This document shows, one piece after another, positions 18,897 to 28,179 of a DNA stretch of 64,000 bases (its first letter is position 1; each line of letters begins with the position of its first letter). Origin of the DNA: a bacterium (lineage in GTDB: Bacteria; Bdellovibrionota; UBA2428); the NCBI GenBank assembly GCA_009991595.1, contig JAACVK010000025.1, forward strand, positions 37,547 through 101,546. The letters are read 5' to 3'. The position numbers and the translations under genes were made by a program. The notes beneath the pieces were generated by a model, which saw nothing but the letters and a program-made list of their open reading frames with translations, ran no database searches and had not been told where the DNA came from.

Positions 18897-19010
18897 TTAG
18901 CTGAATTTTCTTTTTTTGTTCTTAGAAGCACGAACACGAGCTCGCTTAAATTTTGCTTTTAGAGCAGCGTTTCTGCGGGCGCCTTTTTTCTGTTTCTTTT
19001 TAACAGCCAT
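18897..19010 (-). CDS. Very basic 37-residue protein
   Basis: A short ORF beginning MAVKKKQKKGARRNAA and ending SKNKKRKFS. Eighteen of 37 residues are Lys or Arg. The ATG at 19010-19008 has GGAG with an eight-base spacer, a normal ribosome site, and the frame ends in TAA at 18899-18897. Composition and size resemble tiny ribosome-associated or nucleic-acid-binding proteins such as the small-subunit THX/bS22 class, but no family match can be claimed. It is convergent with the 72-residue gene. Confidence 0.6.
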   Translation of the reverse strand: MAVKKKQKKGARRNAALKAKFKRARVRASKNKKRKFS

Positions 19011-19099
19011 TTTTGAATCTCCAGTTGAGCTAAAAAAGCACATCCGGGCTTCACTGGCAACTTTTCTTAGAGCTAGCCTTTAGGATGCCTCATTTAAGA

Positions 19100-19117
19100 G
19101 CTAAGCTCCTGCTTAGC
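19100..19117. repeat. Perfect 7-bp hairpin upstream of the YihY-type gene
   Basis: GCTAAGC-TCCT-GCTTAGC ends four bases before the ATG at 19122. On the plus strand the loop TCCT is complementary to a Shine-Dalgarno core, and no ribosome site is seen for the gene. On the minus strand the loop is AGGA, the core of CsrA-type sites. Function is unknown. Confidence 0.4.
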
Positions 19118-19121
19118 AACC

Positions 19122-19958
19122 ATGAGCACCCAGTTTTTAAACTTACTTAGGGCCAAGACCCCATCGCCTATCTATCGATTTTTTGAAGCAGAAATTCCCA
19201 CCCGGGCCTCTGCCCTAGCCTTTCACACCCTTCTAGCAATGGTGCCCGCTATTGGCCTGCTTTTTTGGTATTTAGAAAAGGTTGGAGTCACCCAATATTG
19301 GCTCTCTCAGATACAAAGCTTTATGCTTTCACACATAAACGTAAGCTCCTCTGAGTCCTTTTCGAACTTTTATCAATCACTGACCGGAGCCAGTAAAGGC
19401 TCCTCCTTTGGAATGGTCGCCACCCTTGTTTTCACCTACACCAGCTTAAGCGTCCTAAAAAAGCTAGGCGACAGCATGGATGCCATATTGAAAACTCACG
19501 AATTGGAATGGGATTTCTCCCAAAACTTCTTCAAGGTAATGATTCGAAGAATTATGGTCCTAGTAGGGCTACCCCTAGCCATTATTGCCTCCATCGCCAT
19601 TGCAGCCTGGATCAAGCAGGATTCTTGGTTGCGCCCGCTGTTTAATGATGGTCCCTATAGCGGACTTCTTTCCATGCCCATACCTTGGGTTATCGATGGC
19701 ATTGCCTTCTTTTTCCTCTACCGATTTGTGCCTCGAAGAGATATTTCCTCATATGAAGCACTGCGAGCCGCTATTTTTGTAGTCCCTTTGTTCGAATTGG
19801 CGAAATATGGAATTGGCGCCTACAACGTCTACGCAATTTCGACCCATAAAATATGGGGGGCATTTTCAGCCATTCCTTTTTTCTTTATCTGGATACAGTT
19901 AGCGTGGACCATCCTTCTTAGTGGCACATTGCTCATTCGAAACAATCGCAGCAAATAA
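19122..19958 (+). CDS. YihY/BrkB-family inner membrane protein
   Basis: A 278-residue protein with about six membrane segments and the family pattern ASALAFHTLLAMVPAIGLL near the N-terminus (family A..LsY..l.alvP). Cytoplasmic tips carry VLKKLGDSMDAI, and the C-terminal half has W..FSAIPFFFIWIQLAWTILLSG (family L.W.yl.w.i.L.Ga). Proteins of this family were once misassigned as ribonuclease BN; their role is still unsettled (envelope or transport). The start has no obvious ribosome site and sits just after a small hairpin. Confidence 0.85.
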   Translation: MSTQFLNLLRAKTPSPIYRFFEAEIPTRASALAFHTLLAMVPAIGLLFWYLEKVGVTQYWLSQIQSFMLSHINVSSSESFSNFYQSLTGASKGSSFGMVATLVFTYTSLSVLKKLGDSMDAILKTHELEWDFSQNFFKVMIRRIMVLVGLPLAIIASIAIAAWIKQDSWLRPLFNDGPYSGLLSMPIPWVIDGIAFFFLYRFVPRRDISSYEALRAAIFVVPLFELAKYGIGAYNVYAISTHKIWGAFSAIPFFFIWIQLAWTILLSGTLLIRNNRSK

Positions 19959-19998
19959 CGCCAAACTAATATACGAATGCCTAAAAGCTAGACACGCT

Positions 19999-20076
19999 TA
20001 TAATGGTTAAACCCCTTAAAGCACTCTAAAAAGACACATCGCGCCCCCTGCCAAATGTTAAAATGGTGTTAAGGGG
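19999..20076 (+). promoter_or_regulatory. Promoter and self-pairing leader of the 669-residue protein gene
   Basis: A perfect -10 TATAAT (19999-20004) predicts a start near 20011; no convincing -35 is seen. The predicted 5' end holds CCCCTTAA (20012-20019), which is perfectly complementary to TTAAGGGG (20069-20076). The latter contains the ribosome site AAGGGGAG of the gene that starts at 20088. Pairing would hide the ribosome site. The sequence match is observed; control is inference. Confidence 0.4.
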
Positions 20077-20087
20077 AGCCAGAAAAA

Positions 20088-22097
20088 ATGATACAACCGA
20101 AACATATGCTTCTGGCATTCGCCAGCATGATGTGCGCCGCTATTGGGTGCCATGGCTCTTTTGCTCAAAATTTCGATTACATTTATGCAGCCAAAATGGG
20201 CTTAAATGAAAAGAGATCACCTGCCTCTATTGCCGAGCACAAAAATAACACACAAGAATCAAAAGACGGACAGCTCTCTGACTCGAAAGACCTCAGCCTC
20301 GGTCAAGAATACGCCTATCTTTTGGGCGGAATACTCTCTTGTTCAGAGCAATATTCAACATCTTGGGCGATGGCCCGAGCTTTGATCAAAAAACCTTATA
20401 GCAAAGACACCGATATCCGAAAGCTATTACGAGATTTGGACGTTCATCTTAGCAAATATGTTTTTCCAAAGGAAAGCGACTCTCTCGAGAAGCGACAGGT
20501 GATTTTTAGCTTAAAACGACTCTATTATTTAGCTCTGGTTGAATCAAAAGACTACTTTCCTAAAAGTGCAGGCTTTTCAAAGGCAGCCTTTGCTGAACAA
20601 ATTATTTCAAATTCGCCTCATCTAAACTCTGATCAACGTGAATTCCGACAAAAACTTCACAAAACCATATCGGGCCTTAGTTATTTAGGAACTAAATTTA
20701 ATCAAGATTGCAAAACCAAGCCAGATACAACTGATTTAGAATCAAAGTTTGAAGCTGCATCTATTTTTCCTTCATTAGCGAAAGAAAAACCTACAGAAAC
20801 GATCACAACTTCTTCAGAGAAGCTTCAACCGGAAGAAAGCAAAGAAGAGCTCCCAAAGCCAAGCCAACCGACCTCAAATGAAGTGCACTCGACCATTCCT
20901 GCGGCAATAGAACCTTTAATTGTTAAACCACTTGCCCCTAAGCCAGAAAGCGAAACAAAACCAACCCCAACTCACGCTAAACCTGCCCCAAAACCTTCTG
21001 AAGAAGAGCCTAAACCAGCTTCGACTGAAGCCAAACCCGTTGAGCCCATAGCGACAACACAACCGAGCACATCCGACGAAGAAATTCTTTCTTATGTTTA
21101 TCAAGACCGTGACTGCCGCGAACGCTTGCCAATGAACACGCGGCGATTAATCTTCACTCAATTTGAAAGATACGTTCGAAACCACAACGGAAATGTTGGC
21201 AAAGAATCCGTTAGTTTGTTTGCTAAACGAGCAGCTTTCATTATCTCTGAGAGTTCTGGTGGATACGCTACCGCTGCAATGGCAGAAACCGACTGGAGCC
21301 ACACCCCCTATAGTCGACAAATCAGCAGAGAAGATATTGATTTTAGCAACTCAGCAAATAGACGCTTTTCTCCTGCGAAATCTACTTGGGTAAATCGTAG
21401 CACAGGGGCGACTGAAACTACTGCCGAAAAATTTGGAATCCTTGCCGATTTGAAGACCTACAGAGACGTCTTGTTAACAGGAGAGAACTACTCAAATGCT
21501 AAAGGAGCAAGAACCGCCTATAGAGTCTATAAATCTGCAAGGGAAAGATACAACGGGAGCAAAAGCTCGGCCAACCGCAGGGCCATGGACACCGCTTTCG
21601 CCAACCTTAAAGCAGAAGAGAAAAAAGCCGGCATTCCTTTTTTCCTAGACTGGGTTGACACCTCTAACTTTGGAATCATTCAAATGTCTCCAGATCGCCT
21701 CATCATGAGCAAAGAACGTTCTGTGCTTTTACCTAAACATGATTGGCTCAAGGGGATGGTGCAAAACAATCAATTCACCGAAGTTCATAAATTTTGTCGA
21801 GCACACGATTACTATAAAGACTCTGTTTCAGACATTGAGCGTGAGTTTAAAAAAATTCAAAGTTGCAATCTTTATGACCCGAAAAAGCCGACTCGAAAAA
21901 TTGTAACCTTTGAGTTTAGACAGTGTTTCGCTGCCTGGATGATGCTTTGCCCAGGCTTGAATTTTCACCTAGGCCTATATGTTCCCTATACCCCACCTGG
22001 TTCTAAGGGCCCCAACTACTTCGCTTATAACTCAAGGAAAAAGCCCGCCGTTTGCACCTCTTCCTTTGAAGACATCCTCCGCAAGTATAAAAAATAA
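20088..22097 (+). CDS. Exported protein with Pro-rich linker and lysozyme/transglycosylase-like C-terminal domain
   Basis: A 669-residue protein. The N-terminal signal (MIQPKHMLLAFASMMCAAIGC) ends in AIGC, which could be a lipobox; cleavage after SFA is the alternative. An alpha-helical domain (about 60-210) is followed by a Pro/Lys/Glu-rich linker with KPAPKP-like repeats (about 235-335), which could span peptidoglycan. In the C-terminal domain, ISESSGG (Glu388) resembles the catalytic Glu motif ES.G of lytic transglycosylases, and NFGIIQMS (about 527) resembles their S.G.mQ motif. Many Cys lie in the final 100 residues. Peptidoglycan cleavage is inference; overall homology is not certain. 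Confidence 0.6.
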   Translation: MIQPKHMLLAFASMMCAAIGCHGSFAQNFDYIYAAKMGLNEKRSPASIAEHKNNTQESKDGQLSDSKDLSLGQEYAYLLGGILSCSEQYSTSWAMARALIKKPYSKDTDIRKLLRDLDVHLSKYVFPKESDSLEKRQVIFSLKRLYYLALVESKDYFPKSAGFSKAAFAEQIISNSPHLNSDQREFRQKLHKTISGLSYLGTKFNQDCKTKPDTTDLESKFEAASIFPSLAKEKPTETITTSSEKLQPEESKEELPKPSQPTSNEVHSTIPAAIEPLIVKPLAPKPESETKPTPTHAKPAPKPSEEEPKPASTEAKPVEPIATTQPSTSDEEILSYVYQDRDCRERLPMNTRRLIFTQFERYVRNHNGNVGKESVSLFAKRAAFIISESSGGYATAAMAETDWSHTPYSRQISREDIDFSNSANRRFSPAKSTWVNRSTGATETTAEKFGILADLKTYRDVLLTGENYSNAKGARTAYRVYKSARERYNGSKSSANRRAMDTAFANLKAEEKKAGIPFFLDWVDTSNFGIIQMSPDRLIMSKERSVLLPKHDWLKGMVQNNQFTEVHKFCRAHDYYKDSVSDIEREFKKIQSCNLYDPKKPTRKIVTFEFRQCFAAWMMLCPGLNFHLGLYVPYTPPGSKGPNYFAYNSRKKPAVCTSSFEDILRKYKK

Positions 22098-22100
22098 GCT

Positions 22101-22130
22101 CCCACCTCCCTCCCGTTCAAAGGTAGTGGG
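22101..22130 (+). other. C-rich loop hairpin after the 669-residue protein gene
   Basis: CCCAC and GTGGG pair around a 20-base loop containing CTCCCTCCCG, directly after the stop at 22097. No T-run follows, so it is a poor terminator. The 140 bases between it and the next gene show only a weak open frame and no clear gene. Confidence 0.25.
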
Positions 22131-22270
22131 TGTTGGTGAAAAGCCAGATACGTTTCAGCGCTTGTATAAAGAATTTACAGGTGACTCGCGTAGTTTGTTC
22201 ATTGTTCCTTATTTTCAACCAATTATCAAAGCTTTAGCCTAGACCCCATCTTGCACTTACATTACTTGCT

Positions 22271-22906
22271 ATGTGGAAGTTGATACGTTGTGTTGCTTTG
22301 TTGAGTCTAGTTGCCACTTTAAACAATTGTGGAAGAAGTAATAACTTAGCAAATGATTTTAATGGTTCCGAAGATCGATCTTGGCCCGATGGTGCCCAAA
22401 TCGAAATCTACCTACATTCATCAGTCCCTCAAGCCATGCAAGAGGCCCTCATTCGCGCAATCGACAAACAAAACTCCGTTCTAAAAAAAACATTCATCTA
22501 CTTAAACGGGCAGTCAAAGGCTTCTGGCTTTGACCATGACCCAACTAATTTTAACTTTGACGATATCTTGCATGACGATTTAAACGCTCTCTATTTTACT
22601 TCTGGCTCTTTGCCGAGCGCCGAGGGAGCTGAATCTCCCGATGCAGTCACCCAAACCTGGTTTACTGATGGTGAGATAGGTGGTGGAGACATTATCTTCA
22701 AAACCGACAAAATCAAATCAGAAAGTCAAGCCGAAGTCGTTATGCTACACGAACTAGGCCACCTAATTGGCCTAGAGCACGACGAAGAGCACAGTGAAAA
22801 CATTATGCACCCACTAGTGAATACTACTATGCTCAAAGGCCCCTTCACTCCCGACTACTGTCGGGAGTTATCTAAACGTTACGAAACAAAAGACTGCCCT
22901 GAATAA
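22271..22906 (+). CDS. Matrixin-like metallopeptidase, probable lipoprotein
   Basis: A 211-residue protein. The signal peptide MWKLIRCVALLSLVATLNNC ends with a lipobox-like LNNC, so it is likely lipid-anchored. The zinc site HELGHLIGLEHD (HExxHxxGxxH) is followed by the Met-turn NIMHP, the hallmark of metzincins, closest to matrixins (M10). Asp-rich segments before it could bind calcium. It would act outside the cytoplasm on proteins. The start lacks a good ribosome site. Its stop is one base from that of the convergent AsmA gene. Confidence 0.8.
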   Translation: MWKLIRCVALLSLVATLNNCGRSNNLANDFNGSEDRSWPDGAQIEIYLHSSVPQAMQEALIRAIDKQNSVLKKTFIYLNGQSKASGFDHDPTNFNFDDILHDDLNALYFTSGSLPSAEGAESPDAVTQTWFTDGEIGGGDIIFKTDKIKSESQAEVVMLHELGHLIGLEHDEEHSENIMHPLVNTTMLKGPFTPDYCRELSKRYETKDCPE

Positions 22907-22907
22907 C

Positions 22908-25298
22908 TTAGAACTTGAACTTATTCTTTAAGCTATCAGGTAATTTTAATTTTTTGACTTCGTCTTTCACCTTGTTTTGCAATTTCTTCCCTGCATCGGA
23001 CTTAATAAAAGCTTTCGCCATTCGAGGACCAAGAATTTTAACAGAGTAACCGATGTCTGCCTTCGGATCGCTCATGTCTCCTGAAAACTTCATTGGAATC
23101 TCTACCTTTCCACTAGGGCCCTTAAGCTCTGGAACGGGTAAAACAGTAGGCTCAATATAAGCAGTCCCTGTGAAATCAACCTTTCGGTCGAAATTCGCAG
23201 TTCCTTTCCCTTGAAAGCGCAAATCACCTAAACCCGCATCTTTTGCTGCAAAAATCACATCTAAATCGCTTAAGTTTATGACTCGTCCATTAATCTGTGA
23301 ATCAAGCTTCATAGTTTTAAACTCACCATTGAAAACTTGATTCTTTGTTTTCTTTTCTGCGGGATTCTGCACCTTCTTCGGCAACTTCTCAAGAATGCCT
23401 GAAATCAGTTTAATAACAGGAATGCTTGTTCTACCGTTGACAACATTTCCGTTAAGACCGCCTCTCAAATTTTGGGCTATCTGTTGTTTTGTCAGCCCTT
23501 TTCCCGAAATTTGAAAATTTCCATTCATCGTTCCGGAGATTTCGTCTTTCCATGTCGGCATATGAACTTTAACTGCATCTCCAATGGAAACACCCTTCAA
23601 AGAGCTTTTTAAGTCAAATCCGGTAAGCTTGGGGACCAGATTAAAACGACCGTTCATTAAAAAAGAACCTTTATAGCCATCAATTCCCGTGTCGTTAACA
23701 GAAAGGACTCGTGACTTGTAGGCAATATTCATTCGAGCGTTACGGAATTCTCCACCGACCAATCTCATAGACTTAGCTAAAATCTTCACGTCGGCCTGAA
23801 CTTTATCAAGCATTGGGTTCGCCAAGGCCTTGTCCAATTCTGGCGCCATCTTATTAAGGCTTTCATCCAAGGGCTCCGTTGATGCCTGAGCAGAAGGCTC
23901 TTGATCAGCACCACCACCCCCCGTTCCACCAGACTTCATGGCCTCTGCATTGCTCTGTGTCCCCAAAAGTTCGTCCACGTTAAAACGATTGGCAGTTACG
24001 GCTAAAGATACATCGGGTCGATCAACTCCCTGGGCACGCAATTTAACACTAAGATCAGAGGTTCCAATCTTTAAGTTAAAAGGATCAATATTAATCACAG
24101 GATTGGAAGGGTCGCCAGACACTCCAATCACTCCATTTAATTTTTCAATCGGAAGCACAAGCTCGGGAGTTCTTCCTGTCACGTTCATAAGGTTTACTTT
24201 GAAGTCCAACTTAGGTCGTTCAACGGAGCCTACAGCAGAGCCCTCAAAGCCCACATCTCCCGCAAGACCATAAGATTTCGCCATGGGTAAAAACTCACTT
24301 AATCCAGCAAGCTTTAATCCCTTACCGTCTAACTTAAAGACAATTTCAGAGGATGGTTCACCAATTTTTGAAATAATAAGCGAACTCAACACATTCAAAT
24401 CACCAAATTTAAACTTAAGCTCTAGAATTTGTGCATCTAAAAACTCAGCCTTTTGAGCCTTGCCCTTGAGATCAACACTGAAAGCGACACCAGACTTCTT
24501 TTTAAACAAACCTCCAAAAGCAATATCTAGTTTTGACATGTCGTTTTGGACTTCATATTGGACATCATAAACCTTGCCATCAGAAGCGACTTTAATTTCA
24601 CCATTTGCAACGATGGGCCCTTCAACAACTGTGTCACCTTCTTTATAAGACAGGTTTGTCCCGAACCTTAGCCCCATAGGAGAGTTCAACCCTATGTTTT
24701 CTAAATGTAGATCAAGGTTACTTAACGAAGTGCCGGCGCCTTTAGTCGCCCCCATTTCCACCAGACTAATCTTGGCGCTTTCTAAATTAACTGAAACTGT
24801 CGCCTTTAATACGCGCGCCTTGAGAAAGCCTGGTAAAGCAGCCAAGGGGTCTCCCTCTGTATTGGATTCAGCGTCTTCGAGTGGACTTTCACTTGTTTTT
24901 GATTGTTCGCTACTTTCAAGAGGTAAAAATGCGGCAAGATTGGAGCCCTCCCCCTTGTTTACAATTGAGATCGCGGGAGAAAGCAAAGTTAAATTTACAT
25001 GAGGACTAAACAAAAGCGCATATAAAGGAATAGAGACCTGAGCTTCTTCGAAATTAATAAACTCCGCCTTATCAAAAGGTGCTGGTGCCGTAATCTTTGA
25101 CTTGCCAACAGTTAGAGTGATGCTCGGAAAAGTCTTTAAACTCAATTCACCCAGATCAACCTTTCCTCTCACCCGTAGTTCAATCTGTTTTTTAATCTCC
25201 GGCCTTAAATCATCTACACTGTAGAAAACGGGAACTAAAGCTATCCCCAAAATCAAAAGGGCCATAAGACCTAAAATAGCAAAACCAAATTTTTTCAT
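22908..25298 (-). CDS. AsmA-family membrane-anchored protein
   Basis: A 796-residue protein with one N-terminal membrane segment (about 5-25) and a long periplasmic part rich in beta-strands. The opening VDDLRPEIKKQIELRVRGKVDLGELSLKTFPSITLTV matches the AsmA N-terminus, and the conserved C-terminal AsmA region (about 590-740, with LTKQQIAQNLRGGLNGNVVNG) is present. A Gly/Ser/Glu-rich low-complexity insert lies near residues 450-470. AsmA-like proteins are thought to bridge inner and outer membranes for phospholipid transport. It is the last gene of leuS-HIT-asmA and has a good ribosome site (AGGGAG). Confidence 0.88.
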   Translation of the reverse strand: MKKFGFAILGLMALLILGIALVPVFYSVDDLRPEIKKQIELRVRGKVDLGELSLKTFPSITLTVGKSKITAPAPFDKAEFINFEEAQVSIPLYALLFSPHVNLTLLSPAISIVNKGEGSNLAAFLPLESSEQSKTSESPLEDAESNTEGDPLAALPGFLKARVLKATVSVNLESAKISLVEMGATKGAGTSLSNLDLHLENIGLNSPMGLRFGTNLSYKEGDTVVEGPIVANGEIKVASDGKVYDVQYEVQNDMSKLDIAFGGLFKKKSGVAFSVDLKGKAQKAEFLDAQILELKFKFGDLNVLSSLIISKIGEPSSEIVFKLDGKGLKLAGLSEFLPMAKSYGLAGDVGFEGSAVGSVERPKLDFKVNLMNVTGRTPELVLPIEKLNGVIGVSGDPSNPVINIDPFNLKIGTSDLSVKLRAQGVDRPDVSLAVTANRFNVDELLGTQSNAEAMKSGGTGGGGADQEPSAQASTEPLDESLNKMAPELDKALANPMLDKVQADVKILAKSMRLVGGEFRNARMNIAYKSRVLSVNDTGIDGYKGSFLMNGRFNLVPKLTGFDLKSSLKGVSIGDAVKVHMPTWKDEISGTMNGNFQISGKGLTKQQIAQNLRGGLNGNVVNGRTSIPVIKLISGILEKLPKKVQNPAEKKTKNQVFNGEFKTMKLDSQINGRVINLSDLDVIFAAKDAGLGDLRFQGKGTANFDRKVDFTGTAYIEPTVLPVPELKGPSGKVEIPMKFSGDMSDPKADIGYSVKILGPRMAKAFIKSDAGKKLQNKVKDEVKKLKLPDSLKNKFKF

Positions 25299-25316
25299 TG
25301 TTTCTCCCTAAATAAA

Positions 25317-25658
25317 TTAACCTGGCGGCCACGCTAAAGCGCGCCCACCTAATATGTGAAAATGAATATGAAAGACGGATTGCCCACCATTGGACCCCGT
25401 ATTGCAAACCACTCGAAACCCATCTTGAGCAATGCCCAACAACCTAGCTATCTCGGGAACCTTGGTCATCATATGCCCTAAAAGTTCCTTATCCTCAGCC
25501 TTAACCTCATTAAAAGATTTAATTTCCTTTTTGGGAATCAACAAGACATGAGACGGAGCTTGCGCATCAAGATCATGAAAAGCCAAGCAATGCTCGTCTT
25601 CATACAAAATCTTAGCAGGAATTTCTTTGTCTATAATTTTTTTAAATACTGTGCTCAT
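25317..25658 (-). CDS. HIT-family nucleotide hydrolase (HINT type)
   Basis: A 113-residue protein with the histidine triad HIHFHILGG near the C-terminus (H-x-H-x-H) and the N-terminal core KIIDKEIPAKILYEDEHCLAFHDL typical of HINT proteins, which hydrolyse nucleoside phosphoramidates including aminoacyl-adenylates. Its ATG overlaps the leuS stop (ATGA at 25658-25655). The pairing with an aminoacyl-tRNA synthetase is suggestive, since aminoacyl-AMP is a known in vitro substrate of the family. Confidence 0.92.
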   Translation of the reverse strand: MSTVFKKIIDKEIPAKILYEDEHCLAFHDLDAQAPSHVLLIPKKEIKSFNEVKAEDKELLGHMMTKVPEIARLLGIAQDGFRVVCNTGSNGGQSVFHIHFHILGGRALAWPPG

Positions 25659-28093
25659 ACAACCAAACTCACAAGCTTACCTTTCACATAAATAAACTTT
25701 CTAACAGCCTTTCCCTCCATCCACTTTTGAATTTTGGGTAGTTCGAGAACAAGCGCCCTCACTTCTTCTTCAGCTATTTCCCGAGATACCCACAAAGTGT
25801 CTCTAAGCTTGCCGTTTACCTGAATAGCCAACTGCACTTCATCACTTTGAGTTTTGCTAGGGTCGAACTCGGGCCAACTTGCCCTTTGAGTAGACAAACC
25901 AAAGCCAAGCTTACTCCACACTTCTTCCGTTAAGTGGGGAGCATAGGGAGACAATAAAAGAGTAAAATCTTCAACAAACTTCCTTGGAACTCGATCAGGA
26001 AATTTTGCATATACTTCATTGAGCAAAATCATCAGAGCTGAAATGGCTGTATTATGCCGAAGTCCTTCGATGTCTCCGGTAACTTGCTTAATCGTTTTGT
26101 TAAAAAGAATTTGAAAATCCTTAGGCCAACTTAGCTCAGGAAGATCTACTATCTTCTCAGACAATTGATTGTTATCTCCAACACATAGACGCCAATAACG
26201 CGACAAAAAGCGATGAACCCCTTCTATATTTGCAGTTTGCCAGGGCTTGGCCTTCTCGATTGGCCCCAAAAACATTTCAAACAACCGAAAAGTATCCGAA
26301 CCATATTCAGAAATGATGTCGTCAGGGTTAACAACATTTCCGCGAGACTTACTCATTTTCTCACCATCCTCGCCCTGCATAAGTCCTTGATGAACGAGCT
26401 TTTTAAAAGGCTCTTTGTGCTTTACCAAGCCCATATCAAAAAATACCTTAGTCCAAAAACGTGCATACAATAAATGTCCCACAGCATGTTCTGCGCCGCC
26501 CATATAAAGATCAACCGGCCCCCAATATTCTTCGGCTTTATTGCTCCAGGCTTCCAATTCATTGCTCGGATCCATATATCGGAGAAAATACCAAGAAGAA
26601 CCCGCCGAGCCAGGCATTGTATTTGTTTCACGCATGCCGGTTTTTCCGGTCTCATCACGACACTCGACCCATTCCTTTACCGTGGCCAGTGGAGACTCCC
26701 CCCCACCGGTTGGCTTGTAGGAATCAACCGCAGGCAAGGTAAGAGGTAAATCTTGATCATTAATCAGTGAAATTTTTCCACTTAAGTCAGCGGTATGATG
26801 AACAACCGGAATGGGCTCACCCCAATATCTCTGTCTCGAAAAAATCCAGTCTCTCAAACGATATTGAGTTTCTTTTTTACCAAGCACGAGGTTTTCTAGA
26901 GTTAATAAGATCTTCTCTTTTCCCTCTTCGACGGTTAGTCCGTTGAATTCATGATCATCCCAGTTAGAATTGATCAAAATTCCTTGATCATTAATTACAG
27001 GCTTAATATCCAAACCATATTTTTCTGCGAATTCCTTGTCGCGCTCGTCATGAGCTGGGACGGCCATTATGGCACCCGTGCCATAATTCACTAAAACATA
27101 GTCAGCGATCCAAACGGGAATCTTGTTTCCAGTAATCGGGTGGTAAACATAGCCCCCAGTAAAAACTCCTGATTTGTCTCTATTTAAATCCGTTCGCTGC
27201 AAATCACTTTTTGACTTAGAACTCTCGACATAGGAATCTACGGCTTCTTTACGGTCAGCATGAACAAATTTTTCCAACTCAGAATGCTCAGGCGCAATCA
27301 CCATGAAAGTGACGCCCATTAAAGTGTCTGGCCTTGTCGTGAAAACCTCCAAGCCATCTTTGGTTATAGGAGAGAAGGGGAAGGTCACTCGTCCGCCGAT
27401 AGACTTACCAATCCAATTACGTTGCAACTCTTTGGTGGATTCCGGCCAATCAAGTTGATCTAAATCCTCTAAAAGGCGGTCGGCATACTCGGTGATCTTC
27501 ATCATCCACTGCCGCATAGGTCTGCGCTCTACTGGGTGGCCTCCCCGTTCTGACTTACCATCAATCACTTCATCGTTAGCAAGAACGGTTCCCAACGCCG
27601 GACACCAGTTAACGGCCACCTCTGCTTGGTAGGCCAGTCCACGTTTAACCATTTGCTTGAAAATCCACTGTGTCCATTTATAATAAGAAGGCGAAGTTGT
27701 GTTTAACTCCCGGGACCAATCAAAACTTAGACCGAGCATGTTCAACTGTTTTTTATAAGTTTCAATATTCTTCTTTGTCGTTTCCGACGGATGAATGCCC
27801 TGTTCAATGGCGTATTGTTCCGCCGGTAATCCAAAAGCATCCCATCCCATGGGGTGCAAAACATTAAAACCACGCATTCGCTTGTAGCGGCAAAGAATAT
27901 CCGTTGCGATATAGCCGAGTGGATGTCCAACATGGAGACCTTGTCCGGATGGATAAGGAAACATATCTAGACAGTAAAACTTTTCTTTTTCAGCTCCCTC
28001 TTCTCCAGGGTTGGCGGCATAAAAAAGCTTATTGTCTTGCCAATATTGTTGCCATTTTGATTCGAGTGCGCTCCAAGGGTTCTGTGTTGGCAT
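25655..28093 (-). CDS. leuS: Leucyl-tRNA synthetase
   Basis: A class I synthetase that charges tRNA-Leu and edits mischarged tRNA. I start it at ATG 28093 (MPTQNPWSALESKWQQYW), which aligns with the family N-terminus, rather than 30 bases further out; this gives 812 residues. Motifs are the HIGH region LHVGHPLGY, the editing domain in the middle with TTRPDTLMGVTFM, KMSKSRGN near the C-terminal third, and a C-terminal tRNA-binding domain. The start has no strong ribosome site. The upstream gap carries a candidate small RNA gene on the same strand whose terminator lies about 90 bases before this start. Confidence 0.97.
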   Translation of the reverse strand: MPTQNPWSALESKWQQYWQDNKLFYAANPGEEGAEKEKFYCLDMFPYPSGQGLHVGHPLGYIATDILCRYKRMRGFNVLHPMGWDAFGLPAEQYAIEQGIHPSETTKKNIETYKKQLNMLGLSFDWSRELNTTSPSYYKWTQWIFKQMVKRGLAYQAEVAVNWCPALGTVLANDEVIDGKSERGGHPVERRPMRQWMMKITEYADRLLEDLDQLDWPESTKELQRNWIGKSIGGRVTFPFSPITKDGLEVFTTRPDTLMGVTFMVIAPEHSELEKFVHADRKEAVDSYVESSKSKSDLQRTDLNRDKSGVFTGGYVYHPITGNKIPVWIADYVLVNYGTGAIMAVPAHDERDKEFAEKYGLDIKPVINDQGILINSNWDDHEFNGLTVEEGKEKILLTLENLVLGKKETQYRLRDWIFSRQRYWGEPIPVVHHTADLSGKISLINDQDLPLTLPAVDSYKPTGGGESPLATVKEWVECRDETGKTGMRETNTMPGSAGSSWYFLRYMDPSNELEAWSNKAEEYWGPVDLYMGGAEHAVGHLLYARFWTKVFFDMGLVKHKEPFKKLVHQGLMQGEDGEKMSKSRGNVVNPDDIISEYGSDTFRLFEMFLGPIEKAKPWQTANIEGVHRFLSRYWRLCVGDNNQLSEKIVDLPELSWPKDFQILFNKTIKQVTGDIEGLRHNTAISALMILLNEVYAKFPDRVPRKFVEDFTLLLSPYAPHLTEEVWSKLGFGLSTQRASWPEFDPSKTQSDEVQLAIQVNGKLRDTLWVSREIAEEEVRALVLELPKIQKWMEGKAVRKFIYVKGKLVSLVV

Positions 28094-28179
28094 AAAGGTG
28101 AATATAACAACGCCACTACACAAATGAAATTAAGGCTTTAAATGTTTTTCAAACTATTTTTTTGAACAGGACGGTTATG

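Noticed and set aside
21979..22242. 87-codon frame ending VVGVGEKPDTFQRLYKEF and on, between two genes
   Set aside because: The first half overlaps the end of the 669-residue gene in another frame. The tail is vaguely CheB-like but too short, and has no start of its own.
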